A DNA stretch of 6,435 nt from an uncultured Thermomicrobiales bacterium. GTDB lineage: Bacteria > Chloroflexota > Chloroflexia > Thermomicrobiales > UBA6265. A model generated the notes under the pieces. That model worked only from the letters and a program-made list of their open reading frames with translations, did no database searches and had not been told where the DNA came from. The stretch spans positions 1-6,435 of the forward strand of contig CADCWH010000173.1 in assembly GCA_902806395.1 (NCBI GenBank), read 5' to 3'. The first letter of the stretch is position 1. Every line of letters begins with the position of its first letter. This document shows, piece after piece, positions 1 to 6,266 of this stretch. A program made the translations under genes and the position numbers.

Positions 1-1
1 G

Positions 2-367
2 GAGGATATCCTCGAGGTCACGACCGAGATGATCCGGGTCCTGACCAGGCTCAACGATCTGGTGCCCGAGGACATCGCCAGCGTAATCTTCACCACCACG
101 CCTGATCTCACTGCCACCTTCCCCGCCCTGGCCGCCCGGGCCGTGGGTTGGACCGAGGTCCCCCTCATCTGCGGCCACGAGATGGCCGTGCCGGGGGCAC
201 TGACCAACGCGGTCCGGGTCCTCCTTCACGTCAACACCGCCCGCAGTGCCGCGGAGATCCGCCACGTGTACCTGCACGGCGCCCGGCAGCTCCGCCCAGA
301 GTGGGCCATCTCCGACGAGGATATGGCCGCGATCCTGGGTGACCGCCTCGTCGCCACCACCGCCTGA
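2..367 (+). CDS. aroH: Chorismate mutase, AroH type (5' end cut off by window)
   Basis: Converts chorismate to prephenate, the branch step toward phenylalanine and tyrosine, in the cytosol as a small trimeric enzyme. The frame is open from base 2 with no start codon needed; the first internal ATG is at 29, but the residues before it (EDILEVTTE) still fit the family, so the true start lies about 17-18 codons outside the window. Family motifs are clear: TPDLTATFPA, then VPLICGHEM, VRVLLHVNT and IRHVYLHGA..LRPEW. Numbering from base 2, Phe40, Cys57, Glu60, Arg72 and Tyr90 match the B. subtilis AroH active-site residues Phe57, Cys75, Glu78, Arg90 and Tyr108 with near-constant offset. The N-terminal catalytic arginine (Arg7 in B. 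subtilis) is out of view. The position of B. subtilis Lys60 is Leu here. The stop is TGA at 365-367, and aroF starts 59 bases further on the same strand, so the two are probably one operon. Confidence 0.93.
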   Translation, partial: EDILEVTTEMIRVLTRLNDLVPEDIASVIFTTTPDLTATFPALAARAVGWTEVPLICGHEMAVPGALTNAVRVLLHVNTARSAAEIRHVYLHGARQLRPEWAISDEDMAAILGDRLVATTA

Positions 368-389
368 CCTCACGGCCGTATCCACCGTG

Positions 390-406
390 CGACGACACCG
401 TCGTCG
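390..406 (+). promoter_or_regulatory. Hairpin just upstream of the aroF ribosome binding site
   Basis: A perfect 7-bp inverted repeat, CGACGAC and GTCGTCG, flanks a 3-base loop (ACC at 397-399). It ends 5 bases before the GAAGGGA ribosome binding site (412-418). A second pairing, CCACCG (382-387) with CGGTGG (405-410), shares the right arm, so the two folds exclude each other. This could tune aroF translation or stabilise the aroH-aroF transcript. The structure is seen in the sequence; any function is inference. Confidence 0.35.
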
Positions 407-426
407 GTGGCGAAGGGACATCCGAC

Positions 427-1479
427 GTGATCGTGATCATGAGCCGCGGCGCCTCCCGCGGGGAGATCGACGACATCATCCGCCGCGTCGAGGCCCTCGG
501 CCTCAGCTGCCACGTCAGTGACGGCGAGGAGCGGGTCATCATCGGTGTCGTCGGCACGCCGATGCCGCCTGAACTGGACGACATGCTCCAGGTCCACGCC
601 GGGGTCGAGTCGGTCGTTCGGGTCACCAAGCGATTCAAGTTGACCGGCTGGGACTTCCATCCGCAGAAGACGATCATCCGCGTCGGTGACGTGACGATCG
701 GCGGAGACGAGGTCACCGTGATCGCCGGTCCCTGCTCGGTCGAGAGCGAGGAGCAGACGATCGAGACGGCGAAGGCGGTCAAGGCCGCCGGCGCCCACCT
801 GCTCCGGGGTGGCGCCTACAAACCGCGGACGTCCCCGTATGAGTTCCGCGGCCTGGGGGAACGGGGTCTCCAGATCCTCGCCCAGGCCCGGGACGAGACC
901 GGGTTGCCGATCATCACCGAGGTGATGACCCCGGCCGACATCGAGGCCGTCGCGAAGTACACCGACGTGTTCCAGATCGGTGCCCGGAACTGCCAGAACT
1001 ATCTCCTGCTGGAGGAGGTCGGCAAGGCCGGCAAGCCGGTGATGCTGAAGCGGGGCCTGAGCCTGCAACTGGAGGAGTGGCTGCTGGCCGCCGAGTACGT
1101 GATGGCCCAGGGCAATCCCGACGTGATCCTTTGCGAGCGAGGGATTCGCACCTTCGAGCCCTCGACCCGCAACACACTCGACGTCAGCGCGGTGCCGGTG
1201 ATCCAGGGCCTGTCTCACCTACCGATCTTCATCGACCCCAGTCATGCCGCCGGAAAGCGGGCTTTGGTCCCCGCCCTCGCGCTGGCCGGGGTCGCCGCCG
1301 GGGCGGATGGCCTGATGATCGAGGTTCACCCCAGCCCGGACCACGCCCTCTCCGACGGTGCCCAGTCTCTCACGTTCGCGGAGTTCGACGACCTAATGCC
1401 GAAGATCGCGAACGTGGCGCGCGCCGTCGGCCGCGACCTAGCCGCGGGTGAGCGGACCCCGGTAGCGATGACCGCCTGA
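427..1479 (+). CDS. aroF: 3-deoxy-7-phosphoheptulonate (DAHP) synthase, type I-beta with N-terminal regulatory domain
   Basis: Condenses phosphoenolpyruvate and erythrose 4-phosphate to DAHP, the first step of the shikimate pathway. The protein has 350 residues. Residues 1-70 form a ferredoxin-like domain (MIVIMSRGAS..), which in the Thermotoga maritima enzyme mediates feedback inhibition by Tyr and Phe. The (beta/alpha)8 barrel follows. Motifs are IAGPCSVES (99-107), YKPRTSPY (131-138), TEVMTP (164-169), QIGARNCQN (183-191), LKRG (207-210), CERGIRTFE (236-244), DPSHAAGKR (270-278) and EVHPSPDHALSDGAQSL (299-315). The metal ligands Cys103, His273, Glu299 and Asp310 sit one residue on from T. 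maritima Cys102, His272, Glu298 and Asp309. The start is GTG at 427, with GAAGGGA at 412-418, 8 bases upstream; the first residues fit the family, so no earlier start is needed. It follows aroH and is likely co-transcribed with it, and chorismate mutase and DAHP synthase are known to be fused or associated in some bacteria. Confidence 0.97.
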   Translation: MIVIMSRGASRGEIDDIIRRVEALGLSCHVSDGEERVIIGVVGTPMPPELDDMLQVHAGVESVVRVTKRFKLTGWDFHPQKTIIRVGDVTIGGDEVTVIAGPCSVESEEQTIETAKAVKAAGAHLLRGGAYKPRTSPYEFRGLGERGLQILAQARDETGLPIITEVMTPADIEAVAKYTDVFQIGARNCQNYLLLEEVGKAGKPVMLKRGLSLQLEEWLLAAEYVMAQGNPDVILCERGIRTFEPSTRNTLDVSAVPVIQGLSHLPIFIDPSHAAGKRALVPALALAGVAAGADGLMIEVHPSPDHALSDGAQSLTFAEFDDLMPKIANVARAVGRDLAAGERTPVAMTA

Positions 1480-1492
1480 CCGAGGGCCGCTG

Positions 1493-1508
1493 ACCACGCG
1501 GTCGTGGT
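1493..1508 (+). terminator. Short hairpin after aroF, possible weak terminator
   Basis: ACCACG (1493-1498) and CGTGGT (1503-1508) form a 6-bp stem with a CGGT loop, starting 14 bases after the aroF stop codon. No run of T follows, so it is not a classical intrinsic terminator. It may act as a 3'-end stabiliser or weak terminator. Confidence 0.3.
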
Positions 1509-1610
1509 GAGCGTAGTCGCGTGTCCCGGCCGCAAGGTATGACGATCCGCTGTCTGACGTTCTAAGATCTGGGAAGGATGACAACTCTCGGCCCGTGATG
1601 GCACCGGCCA

Positions 1611-1647
1611 GCAATCGGCGCAGGGAGGAGTTCCCCGCGCCGATTGC
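1611..1647. terminator. Long hairpin between convergent aroF and DUF1360 genes, probable bidirectional terminator
   Basis: GCAATCGGCGC (1611-1621) and GCGCCGATTGC (1637-1647) are perfect 11-bp inverted repeats. Inside them GGGA (1623-1626) pairs with TCCC (1632-1635) around a 5-base loop. The one break, A1622 opposite C1636, becomes a U-G wobble in minus-strand RNA, giving a continuous 16-bp stem there. It lies 131 bases past the aroF stop and 52 bases past the DUF1360 stop, where both transcripts should end. There is no T-tract on either side, so termination is inferred from position and strength only. Confidence 0.5.
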
Positions 1648-1699
1648 GTTCCACAGAGTCGATCGTCGAGGTCCTCCGAGCAGCGATCCAAGCCGCCTT

Positions 1700-2197
1700 T
1701 TACGACTCGGGGGCTGACCGTTTCCGCGCCGCCTGACCAGTCCACGCTAACGCCTCGGTCGCGTTCTGCAGCATCTCGGCCAGGCCAGCCACGCCGATCG
1801 TCGCGGCGGCGAGCCGGGTGGGACCAGGGGCGATCTGGAGCCCGTACACGAGTCCGGCGGCCACCCACGTGCCGACGCATGTCGGGCACGACACCAGTTC
1901 TCCGATGGCCTTGCGCGCACCGGTGCCCGCTGCCACGACGTTCTCACCAGCGTTGAATTCGTCCGTCACAGTTTCCGTCACCGCACCGCGCAGCGGCTCG
2001 GAGACTCGATCGAATGCCACGAGCCGACCCGCCCGGAAGGTTGCCAACGCGATCGTCACCAGATCCAGCGCACCGACTCGAAGTTCCCCACTCGCCCCAC
2101 GCTTGCGTGAGGCGACCAATCCGAAGAGACTGAGGAACAGACCTACCAGACCCATGTAGGTGGCCCGCTCCCGCAGCTCGTGTTGTTCAGGTCCCAT
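1700..2197 (-). CDS. DUF1360 family small membrane protein
   Basis: A 165-residue protein of unknown function, most like DUF1360 proteins, the family that includes the Bacillus sporulation-associated protein YjcA. Residues 50-75 (ATFRAGRLVAFDRVSEPLRG) match the family's typical segment on polar residues after a hydrophobic start. The hallmark SCPTCVGTWVAAG follows at 103-115, with Cys104 and Cys107 placed to bind a metal or form a disulfide. Likely membrane segments are 15-30, 43-57, 108-122 and 128-147. The ATG at 2197 is chosen because GGAG lies 7-8 bases upstream and the sequence before it has no family similarity; a longer open frame reaches 2284. The stop is TAA at 1700-1702. It converges on aroF, and 535 bases separate it from the next minus-strand gene upstream (the transporter), so it is probably transcribed alone. 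The biochemical role is not known. Confidence 0.75.
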   Translation of the reverse strand: MGPEQHELRERATYMGLVGLFLSLFGLVASRKRGASGELRVGALDLVTIALATFRAGRLVAFDRVSEPLRGAVTETVTDEFNAGENVVAAGTGARKAIGELVSCPTCVGTWVAAGLVYGLQIAPGPTRLAAATIGVAGLAEMLQNATEALAWTGQAARKRSAPES

Positions 2198-2732
2198 GTC
2201 ATTTCTCCGCTCGTGTTCCACCTGGATACGGCACCCGATCCAGCTCGTATGGCGACCCGGCACCACGCACGAAGCTGACCACACCGGGAGAGCGCGACCT
2301 GGCCGCGACGGGGATCAAGGAGTCAATGTCCGGCCCGAGTGACAAGCGATCGCACCGACGACTGACAAACTGTGGCGCACGGTCCAGGTGTGGGTACCAG
2401 GCTCGGCACCCGTCCCCGGGATGGCGGCGTCAATCGTTACCTGTCATCGGGTCGCCTCGTCAGTTGTTAGCGCTCGTCCGCCAGTCATCGGAGCGGCCGG
2501 AGCCGACGTGGGGAGCCCCGTCAGCCCTCAGCGCACCTGGGCCGCTGGGTGTCGTGAATCGGGCCGATGGTCGTCCGGTCAAGTCCGTCCGGGAGGCCAA
2601 CCCGGGCTGCGGCACATTTGCCGAGACTCGGGTTGCGGATCTCCCGATGGATGGCACCGAGCAGCCCAGCCCGCGGTCCGGCGGGCGAGTTTCGGCGGGC
2701 ATGACACGACGGGTGCGCCGGTTCAGTGTCAC
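2198..2732. other. Gene-free stretch between DUF1360 and the transporter
   Basis: These 535 bases contain no gene I can support. Open frames exist on both strands: plus from ATG 2326 to 2841, running antisense into the transporter's end, and minus from GTG 2732 to 2460, starting right after the transporter's stop codon. Both encode proteins rich in Arg, Pro, Ser and Thr without recognisable domains, and their third codon positions hold more A and T than the neighbouring genes. The plus frame does have AAGGAG at 2317-2322, but only 3 bases before its ATG. The region should contain the DUF1360 promoter, which I cannot place with confidence, and the 3' end of the transporter transcript. A degraded gene or mobile element remnant is possible. 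Confidence 0.5.
2669..2686 (-). terminator. GC-rich hairpin downstream of the transporter gene
   Basis: GCCCGC (2669-2674) and GCGGGC (2681-2686) form a 6-bp all-GC stem around a 6-base loop, 46 bases beyond the transporter stop. No T-run follows on the minus strand. It is placed where a terminator would be expected, but such stems arise easily by chance in DNA this GC-rich. Confidence 0.25.
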
Positions 2733-4019
2733 TCAGGCGGGAGCAAGCTGGAGGTCCGGACGACGCTCCCGGCCGATCCGCAGCGAGAGCAGTCCCCCCA
2801 GGACCGCCAGAGTCCCCCCGGCCAGGAAGGCCAGGGTGTAGTCCCCGAAGACGTCCCGGCTCACGCCGCCCAGCCAGGCGGCCCCGGCCGCGCCCATCTG
2901 GTGGGCGAAGAAGATCCAGCCATAGACGATCCCGACGTGCTTGCGGCCGAACCGGTCCGCCGCCAGGGCGGCCGTCGGCGGCACCGTGGCGATGTAGTCG
3001 AGTCCAAACAGCACCGCGAAGATGCCCAGTCCTGGGAATCCGTCCAGCGTCGGCAACAAGAACAGCGACAGGCCCCGGAAGGTGTAGTAGGTCGCCAGCA
3101 ACCGGCGAGGGTCGTAGCGGTCCGTCAGCCAGCCCGACCCCAAGGTGCCGACGAAGTTGAACAGCCCCATCATCGCCAGCGCGGTCGCCGCAGTGGCTTC
3201 GGTCACCCCGTGGTCGACCGAGTGGGGGATGAAATGGATCCCTATCAGCCCGTTCGAGGTGGCGCCACAGATGAAGAACGTCCCCGCCAGGAGCCAAAAC
3301 TCGGGTGAACGGCGCGCGCGCCGCATCACCGGCTCGTCGTCCCGATCATCGATCGCCGGTGGCAGGGCGTCCATCGTCGCCGGCCGGGGGTCGGTGCGGT
3401 CCGGTTCGGGCGCACCGAAGGGCCGCAGTCCGACCGATTCCGGGTCGTCCCGCATGAGCAGGAACGCCGGGATCAGCAGGGCGGCGGCGATGGCCGCCAG
3501 GACCAGGCTGCCACCGCGCCAGCCGATCGTCCCGAAGAGCCAGACCAACAGCGGCACGAACATGAGTTGGCCTGCCGACGTCGCCGCCCCGAAGGCCCCC
3601 AGGACCAGGCCACGGCGCTCGACGAACCACCGGTTCGCGACCGTCGCCCCGAGGACCGCCCCGACCATCCCGGTTCCGAGGCCGCTCAGCACTCCCCACG
3701 TCGCCCCGAACTGCCACAGCGACTGGACCGCCGCACCGGTCGCCGTGCTCAAGACGATCAGGGCCAGGCCACCGATCATCAGGGAACGCGGGCCGACCCG
3801 CGACGTGATCCACCCTCCGACCGGCCCACCGAGCCCGAACAGCACCAGTCCGACCGAGATCGCCAGCGAGATGCCGGACCGGCGCCATCCCTGGTCCTCC
3901 TCCAGCGGCACGATCAGCACGCCCGGCGCCGACCGCACCCCGGCCGCGACGACCAGGGCCAGGCACGTCACGGCCACGATCACCCACGCGTAGTGAGGTC
4001 GTCCCGCTCCGGTTCGCAT
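2733..4019 (-). CDS. Major facilitator superfamily transporter (12 helices, OFA/monocarboxylate-like)
   Basis: A 428-residue inner-membrane permease, the usual length for the superfamily. About twelve hydrophobic segments fall in two halves: roughly 10-29, 50-68, 77-95, 104-125, 137-157 and 167-189, then 241-262, 277-298, 306-324, 330-350, 362-385 and 394-414. A charged cytoplasmic loop at 190-240 (many D, E, R, P) joins the halves. Loop 2-3 reads GGWITSRVGPRSL (68-80), a degenerate motif A; loop 8-9 has the better-preserved GSGWLTDRYDPRR (294-306). DRFGRKHVGIVYG (355-367) and GGVSRDVFGDYTLAF (384-398) are typical of MFS carriers near the oxalate/formate antiporter and monocarboxylate group. 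The substrate cannot be told from sequence. The ATG at 4019 has AGGAG 7 bases upstream. A structured leader (4044-4074) and a palindrome (4111-4129) lie ahead of it, suggesting its own regulation. The phosphoribosyltransferase gene is upstream on the same strand, 165 bases away. Confidence 0.92.
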   Translation of the reverse strand: MRTGAGRPHYAWVIVAVTCLALVVAAGVRSAPGVLIVPLEEDQGWRRSGISLAISVGLVLFGLGGPVGGWITSRVGPRSLMIGGLALIVLSTATGAAVQSLWQFGATWGVLSGLGTGMVGAVLGATVANRWFVERRGLVLGAFGAATSAGQLMFVPLLVWLFGTIGWRGGSLVLAAIAAALLIPAFLLMRDDPESVGLRPFGAPEPDRTDPRPATMDALPPAIDDRDDEPVMRRARRSPEFWLLAGTFFICGATSNGLIGIHFIPHSVDHGVTEATAATALAMMGLFNFVGTLGSGWLTDRYDPRRLLATYYTFRGLSLFLLPTLDGFPGLGIFAVLFGLDYIATVPPTAALAADRFGRKHVGIVYGWIFFAHQMGAAGAAWLGGVSRDVFGDYTLAFLAGGTLAVLGGLLSLRIGRERRPDLQLAPA

Positions 4020-4043
4020 CGGTTCACTCCTGGGATCGCGTCA

Positions 4044-4074
4044 CCGGCCACGGCGGTGTCACCGGCATGGCCGG
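4044..4074 (-). promoter_or_regulatory. 31-base dyad / strong hairpin in the transporter leader
   Basis: Centred on 4059, 13 of 15 base pairs are complementary; the outer arms are CCGGCCA (4044-4050) and TGGCCGG (4068-4074), and the inner arms CGGTG (4054-4058) and CACCG (4060-4064). In RNA made from the minus strand the 4051/4067 mismatch becomes a G-U wobble, leaving one C-C mismatch and a triloop. It lies between the candidate -10 (4097-4102) and the ribosome binding site near 4026-4030, so it would be in the 5' untranslated region. It could be a repressor operator, an attenuator or an mRNA stabiliser. Its inner part is also covered by a 9-base direct repeat, GTCACCGGC, at 4040-4048 and 4058-4066. 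Confidence 0.5.
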
Positions 4075-4096
4075 GGTCGCAGTGTACGACGCCTCG

Positions 4097-4102
4097 ATTC
4101 TA
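4097..4102 (-). promoter_or_regulatory. Candidate -10 element for the transporter gene
   Basis: The minus strand reads TAGAAT, five of six matching the TATAAT consensus, about 78 bases before the transporter ATG. At a 17-base spacing the -35 position reads GTCGTC, a poor match, so an activator or alternative sigma factor might be needed. The call rests on the -10 alone. Confidence 0.3.
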
Positions 4103-4110
4103 GGACGTGA

Positions 4111-4129
4111 CCAAGTCTCGACGACTTGG
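4111..4129. promoter_or_regulatory. Perfect 7-bp palindrome overlapping the transporter's -35 region
   Basis: CCAAGTC (4111-4117) and GACTTGG (4123-4129) are perfect inverted repeats around the 5-base centre TCGAC. Relative to the candidate -10 it covers the spacer and -35 region, the usual place for a repressor site of a dimeric regulator. It is also 56 bases beyond the phosphoribosyltransferase stop on the same strand, so it could instead be a weak terminator for that gene, though no T-run follows. No regulator gene is present in the window. Confidence 0.4.
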
Positions 4130-4184
4130 CGATGACCCGTCGCTTTCTATGCCCTATGCCCTTATCTCCTCATCCCCGTCATTC

Positions 4185-4868
4185 TCAAGACCGCGCGGGG
4201 CCGTCCCGCCCGACCTCGTCCACCGCGGTCCGCAGCGCGGCCCGGACCTCATCGTCCGAGACCTCGGGGAACGCGTCGTACCACTCGCCGACGGCGTAGA
4301 ACGCTTCTGGCTGGAGGAGACAGACGACCTGGTCGGCCCGGGCCGCCATCGCCGCGCATGACTCCGGCGCGCCGACCGGCACCGCGACGCTGACGTGAGT
4401 CGCCCCCAGTGCCCGGGCGGCGTCGATCGCCACGGCCATCGTGGCACCCGTCGCCAGCCCATCATCGACCAGGATGGCAGACCGGCTCTCGAGGTCGAGT
4501 GGCAACCTGCCCGCCCGGTAGTCTCGCTCGCGCCGCTCCAAGATCAGGCGTTGCGCCTCGCACTCTCGATCGATGGTGGTGGCGTCGAGGCCCGAACGAT
4601 CCAGGACGTGAGCGTTGAGGACACGATGTCCGCCGGTGGCGATCGCCCCGAAGGCCAACTCCTCGTGACCCGGCACGCCGAGCTTGCGGACCGTCAGCAC
4701 GTCCAGCGGGAGCGCCAGTTTCGTCGCGACCCTCACGGCGACGGACACCCCACCGCGGGCGAGACCGACGACCACCCCCGGCCGCGGCAGCCCCATCGCC
4801 GCCAAGCGCTCACCGAGCCGATCGCCCGCTTCGGCTCGATCCCGGAACCGCTCCTCGCGCCCGTCCAT
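4185..4868 (-). CDS. Phosphoribosyltransferase family protein (COG1926 type)
   Basis: A 227-residue soluble protein with the type I phosphoribosyltransferase fold. The PRPP-binding loop is ILVDDGLATGATM at 132-144, with the acidic pair Asp135-Asp136. FRDRAEAGDRLGERLA (8-23), VVGLARGGVSVA (33-44), DVLTVRKLGVPGHEELAFGAI (56-76), RRERDYRAGRLPLDL (112-126) and VCLLQPEAFYAVGEWYDAF (182-200) are all characteristic of COG1926 proteins. In that family the acceptor substrate is generally unproven; relatives occur alone or fused to alpha/beta-hydrolase domains, and this one stands alone at normal length. The ATG at 4868 is chosen because GGAGG sits 5 bases upstream and family similarity begins there; the frame stays open to 5099, but that extension (77 residues) looks non-coding and overlaps the divergent gene's leader. 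It diverges from the aminopeptidase gene across 232 bases and precedes the transporter on the same strand. Confidence 0.88.
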   Translation of the reverse strand: MDGREERFRDRAEAGDRLGERLAAMGLPRPGVVVGLARGGVSVAVRVATKLALPLDVLTVRKLGVPGHEELAFGAIATGGHRVLNAHVLDRSGLDATTIDRECEAQRLILERRERDYRAGRLPLDLESRSAILVDDGLATGATMAVAIDAARALGATHVSVAVPVGAPESCAAMAARADQVVCLLQPEAFYAVGEWYDAFPEVSDDEVRAALRTAVDEVGRDGPARS

Positions 4869-4940
4869 ATCTCCCTCCCCGTACACCACGCTCGTCACGA
4901 ATGGGCTCGACGAAGGGTTGCCAGGACCGTGCCACCTGAA

Positions 4941-4950
4941 CGAGCGCTCG
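4941..4950. promoter_or_regulatory. 10-bp palindrome in the divergent intergenic region
   Basis: CGAGCGCTCG is a perfect palindrome between the phosphoribosyltransferase and aminopeptidase genes, 73 bases upstream of the former's ATG. It could be a binding site shared by both promoters. I could not place a convincing -10/-35 pair for the phosphoribosyltransferase gene in this region. A 10-bp palindrome alone is weak evidence in GC-rich DNA. Confidence 0.2.
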
Positions 4951-5016
4951 CCCCTATGGGCGTCCCCCGGCGACGTCACCGTCGATGACACGCCGGGCAG
5001 CCCCCTCGTGTCGCCG

Positions 5017-5025
5017 TGGTATAAC
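5017..5025 (+). promoter_or_regulatory. Extended -10 promoter candidate for the aminopeptidase gene
   Basis: TGGTATAAC fits an extended -10 (TGnTATAAT) with one mismatch and is conspicuous in otherwise GC-rich sequence. No good -35 lies at 16-18 bases upstream, as extended -10 promoters can tolerate. Transcription would begin near 5032, giving a leader of about 70 bases before the GTG at 5101. It may also drive aroA downstream. Confidence 0.45.
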
Positions 5026-5100
5026 CGCCCGGACGAAAGGATCGCGCGGCGGGACCATGACCCGGCGTCGCAGCGGACATCGACAAGGAGCCCCGCCAAC

Positions 5101-6204
5101 GTGACCCACCTCGACGTGACCGCCTGGGCCGACCTGCTGACCGGCTACAGTGTCGACATCCAACCGGACCAGCACGTCGCGATCACCGGGGGCACCGCCT
5201 CCGAGCCCCTCCTCCGGGCCCTCTATCGAAAGGTGATCGCGGTCGGGGCCCACCCGGTCATGATCCCGACCTTACCGAGCCTCCAGGCGGACCTGCTCGC
5301 CCAGGGGTCCGACGCCCAACTCCAGCGGATATCCCCCCTCGAACGGTTCATCCGGGAGCAGGCCGACATTGTCATCAATGTCTTGGCCGAGACGAACACC
5401 CGGTCCCTCTCCGCGGTCGACCCGGCCCGCCAGACGACTTTCGGCAAGGCGCGGGGCGAACTGTTCCAGACCTACATGCGCCGTGCGGCCGACGGTCAAC
5501 TTCGCTGGACCCTCACCCTCTTTCCCACCGACGCCTATGCCCAGGATGCCGGGATGTCCACCAACGACTTCGCCAAATTCGTCGCCGAAGCATGCAAGCT
5601 GACCGCGCCGGACCCCGTCGCGGCCTGGCGGGAGGCCGCCACCGAGCAGGACCGCCTGATCGCCTGGCTGGGTGGCAAGAGCGAGATCCACCTCCGCGGC
5701 CCGGGAACCGACCTGACGGTCTCGGTCGCCGGCCGCAAATGGATCAACGCCTCGGGCACCCGCAACATGCCGGACGGCGAGATCTTCACCGGCCCCGTCG
5801 AGGATTCGGCGACCGGTACGGTCCGGTTCTCCTTTCCGGTCTCGGTCGGCGGCCGGGAAGTCCGCGACATCCGCCTGCGGTTCGACGCCGGCAAGGTGGT
5901 CGAGGCGAGCGCGGCCGAGAATGAACCCTATCTGATCCAGCAGCTCGACACCGACGAGGGGGCGAGGTTCCTCGGCGAATTCGCCTTCGGCACCAACTTT
6001 GGCATCACTCGCTTCACCCGCAACATCCTCATGGACGAGAAGATCGGCGGCACCGTCCACATGGCCGTTGGGGCGGGCTACCCCGACACCGGCAGCGTCA
6101 ATCGCTCCGCCGTCCATTGGGACATGATCAGTGACCTTCGCCAAGGAGGTGAGGTCGACGTCGATGGCCAGCCCTTCATGCGGGATGGGCAATTCGTCGT
6201 CTGA
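5101..6204 (+). CDS. M29 family metallo-aminopeptidase
   Basis: A cytosolic two-metal aminopeptidase that removes N-terminal residues from peptides; 367 residues, close to the 370-410 usual for thermophilic aminopeptidase (AmpS/AmpT/PepS) relatives. The N-terminal domain (1-190) carries the Rossmann-like segment [31 protein letters not shown]. The C-terminal domain holds the metal site: Glu227 in [18 protein letters not shown], Glu293 in LGEFAFGTN, His320 and Tyr327 in [16 protein letters not shown], and His339 and Asp341 in SAVHWDMI. Their spacing matches the known M29 ligands (Glu250, Glu316, His345, Tyr352, His378, Asp380). The GTG at 5101 has AAGGAG at 5085-5090, ten bases upstream, a slightly long spacing. 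The frame is open back to 4684, but that stretch is antisense to the phosphoribosyltransferase gene and has no M29 similarity. The next gene, aroA, starts 62 bases after the stop. Confidence 0.95.
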   Translation: MTHLDVTAWADLLTGYSVDIQPDQHVAITGGTASEPLLRALYRKVIAVGAHPVMIPTLPSLQADLLAQGSDAQLQRISPLERFIREQADIVINVLAETNTRSLSAVDPARQTTFGKARGELFQTYMRRAADGQLRWTLTLFPTDAYAQDAGMSTNDFAKFVAEACKLTAPDPVAAWREAATEQDRLIAWLGGKSEIHLRGPGTDLTVSVAGRKWINASGTRNMPDGEIFTGPVEDSATGTVRFSFPVSVGGREVRDIRLRFDAGKVVEASAAENEPYLIQQLDTDEGARFLGEFAFGTNFGITRFTRNILMDEKIGGTVHMAVGAGYPDTGSVNRSAVHWDMISDLRQGGEVDVDGQPFMRDGQFVV

Positions 6205-6232
6205 TCCGGAGAGCCGGCACGCGACCCGACTC

Positions 6233-6255
6233 GCCACCATTGCCAGCCACCATTG
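6233..6255. repeat. Tandem 13-base duplication before aroA
   Basis: GCCACCATTG occurs at 6233-6242 and 6246-6255, one 13-base period apart. The end of the second copy runs into the TTGAGGGA that supplies the aroA ribosome binding site. It looks like a small local duplication; no function is evident. Confidence 0.5.
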
Positions 6256-6266
6256 AGGGATTTCCC

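Noticed and set aside
973..999. Cysteine in the DAHP synthase motif QIGARNCQN
   Set aside because: This position varies among family members (Met, Ala or other), so it is not evidence of altered function.
370..1218. Long minus-strand open frame opposite aroF
   Set aside because: It is a shadow of the aroF codons; aroF carries all catalytic motifs and metal ligands.
2460..2732. 90-codon minus-strand frame starting with GTG directly after the transporter stop
   Set aside because: The position suggests coupling, but there is no recognisable family, the composition is typical of a chance frame in GC-rich DNA, and the third codon positions are less GC-biased than in real neighbours.
2326..2841. 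171-codon plus-strand open frame with AAGGAG upstream
   Set aside because: Spacing to the ATG is only 3 bases, the product is Arg/Pro/Ser-rich without a domain, and its last 109 bases are antisense to the transporter's conserved C-terminal part.
4148..4161. TATGCCC repeated twice in tandem
   Set aside because: Two copies of a 7-base unit are too short and too few to call a functional repeat.
4869..5099. 77-residue N-terminal extension of the phosphoribosyltransferase
   Set aside because: No family similarity before the ATG at 4868, which has a good ribosome binding site; the extension covers the divergent gene's promoter and start region.
4684..5100. 139-residue N-terminal extension of the aminopeptidase frame
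   Set aside because: It is Ser/Arg/Pro-rich, largely antisense to the phosphoribosyltransferase gene, and M29 similarity begins only at the GTG at 5101.
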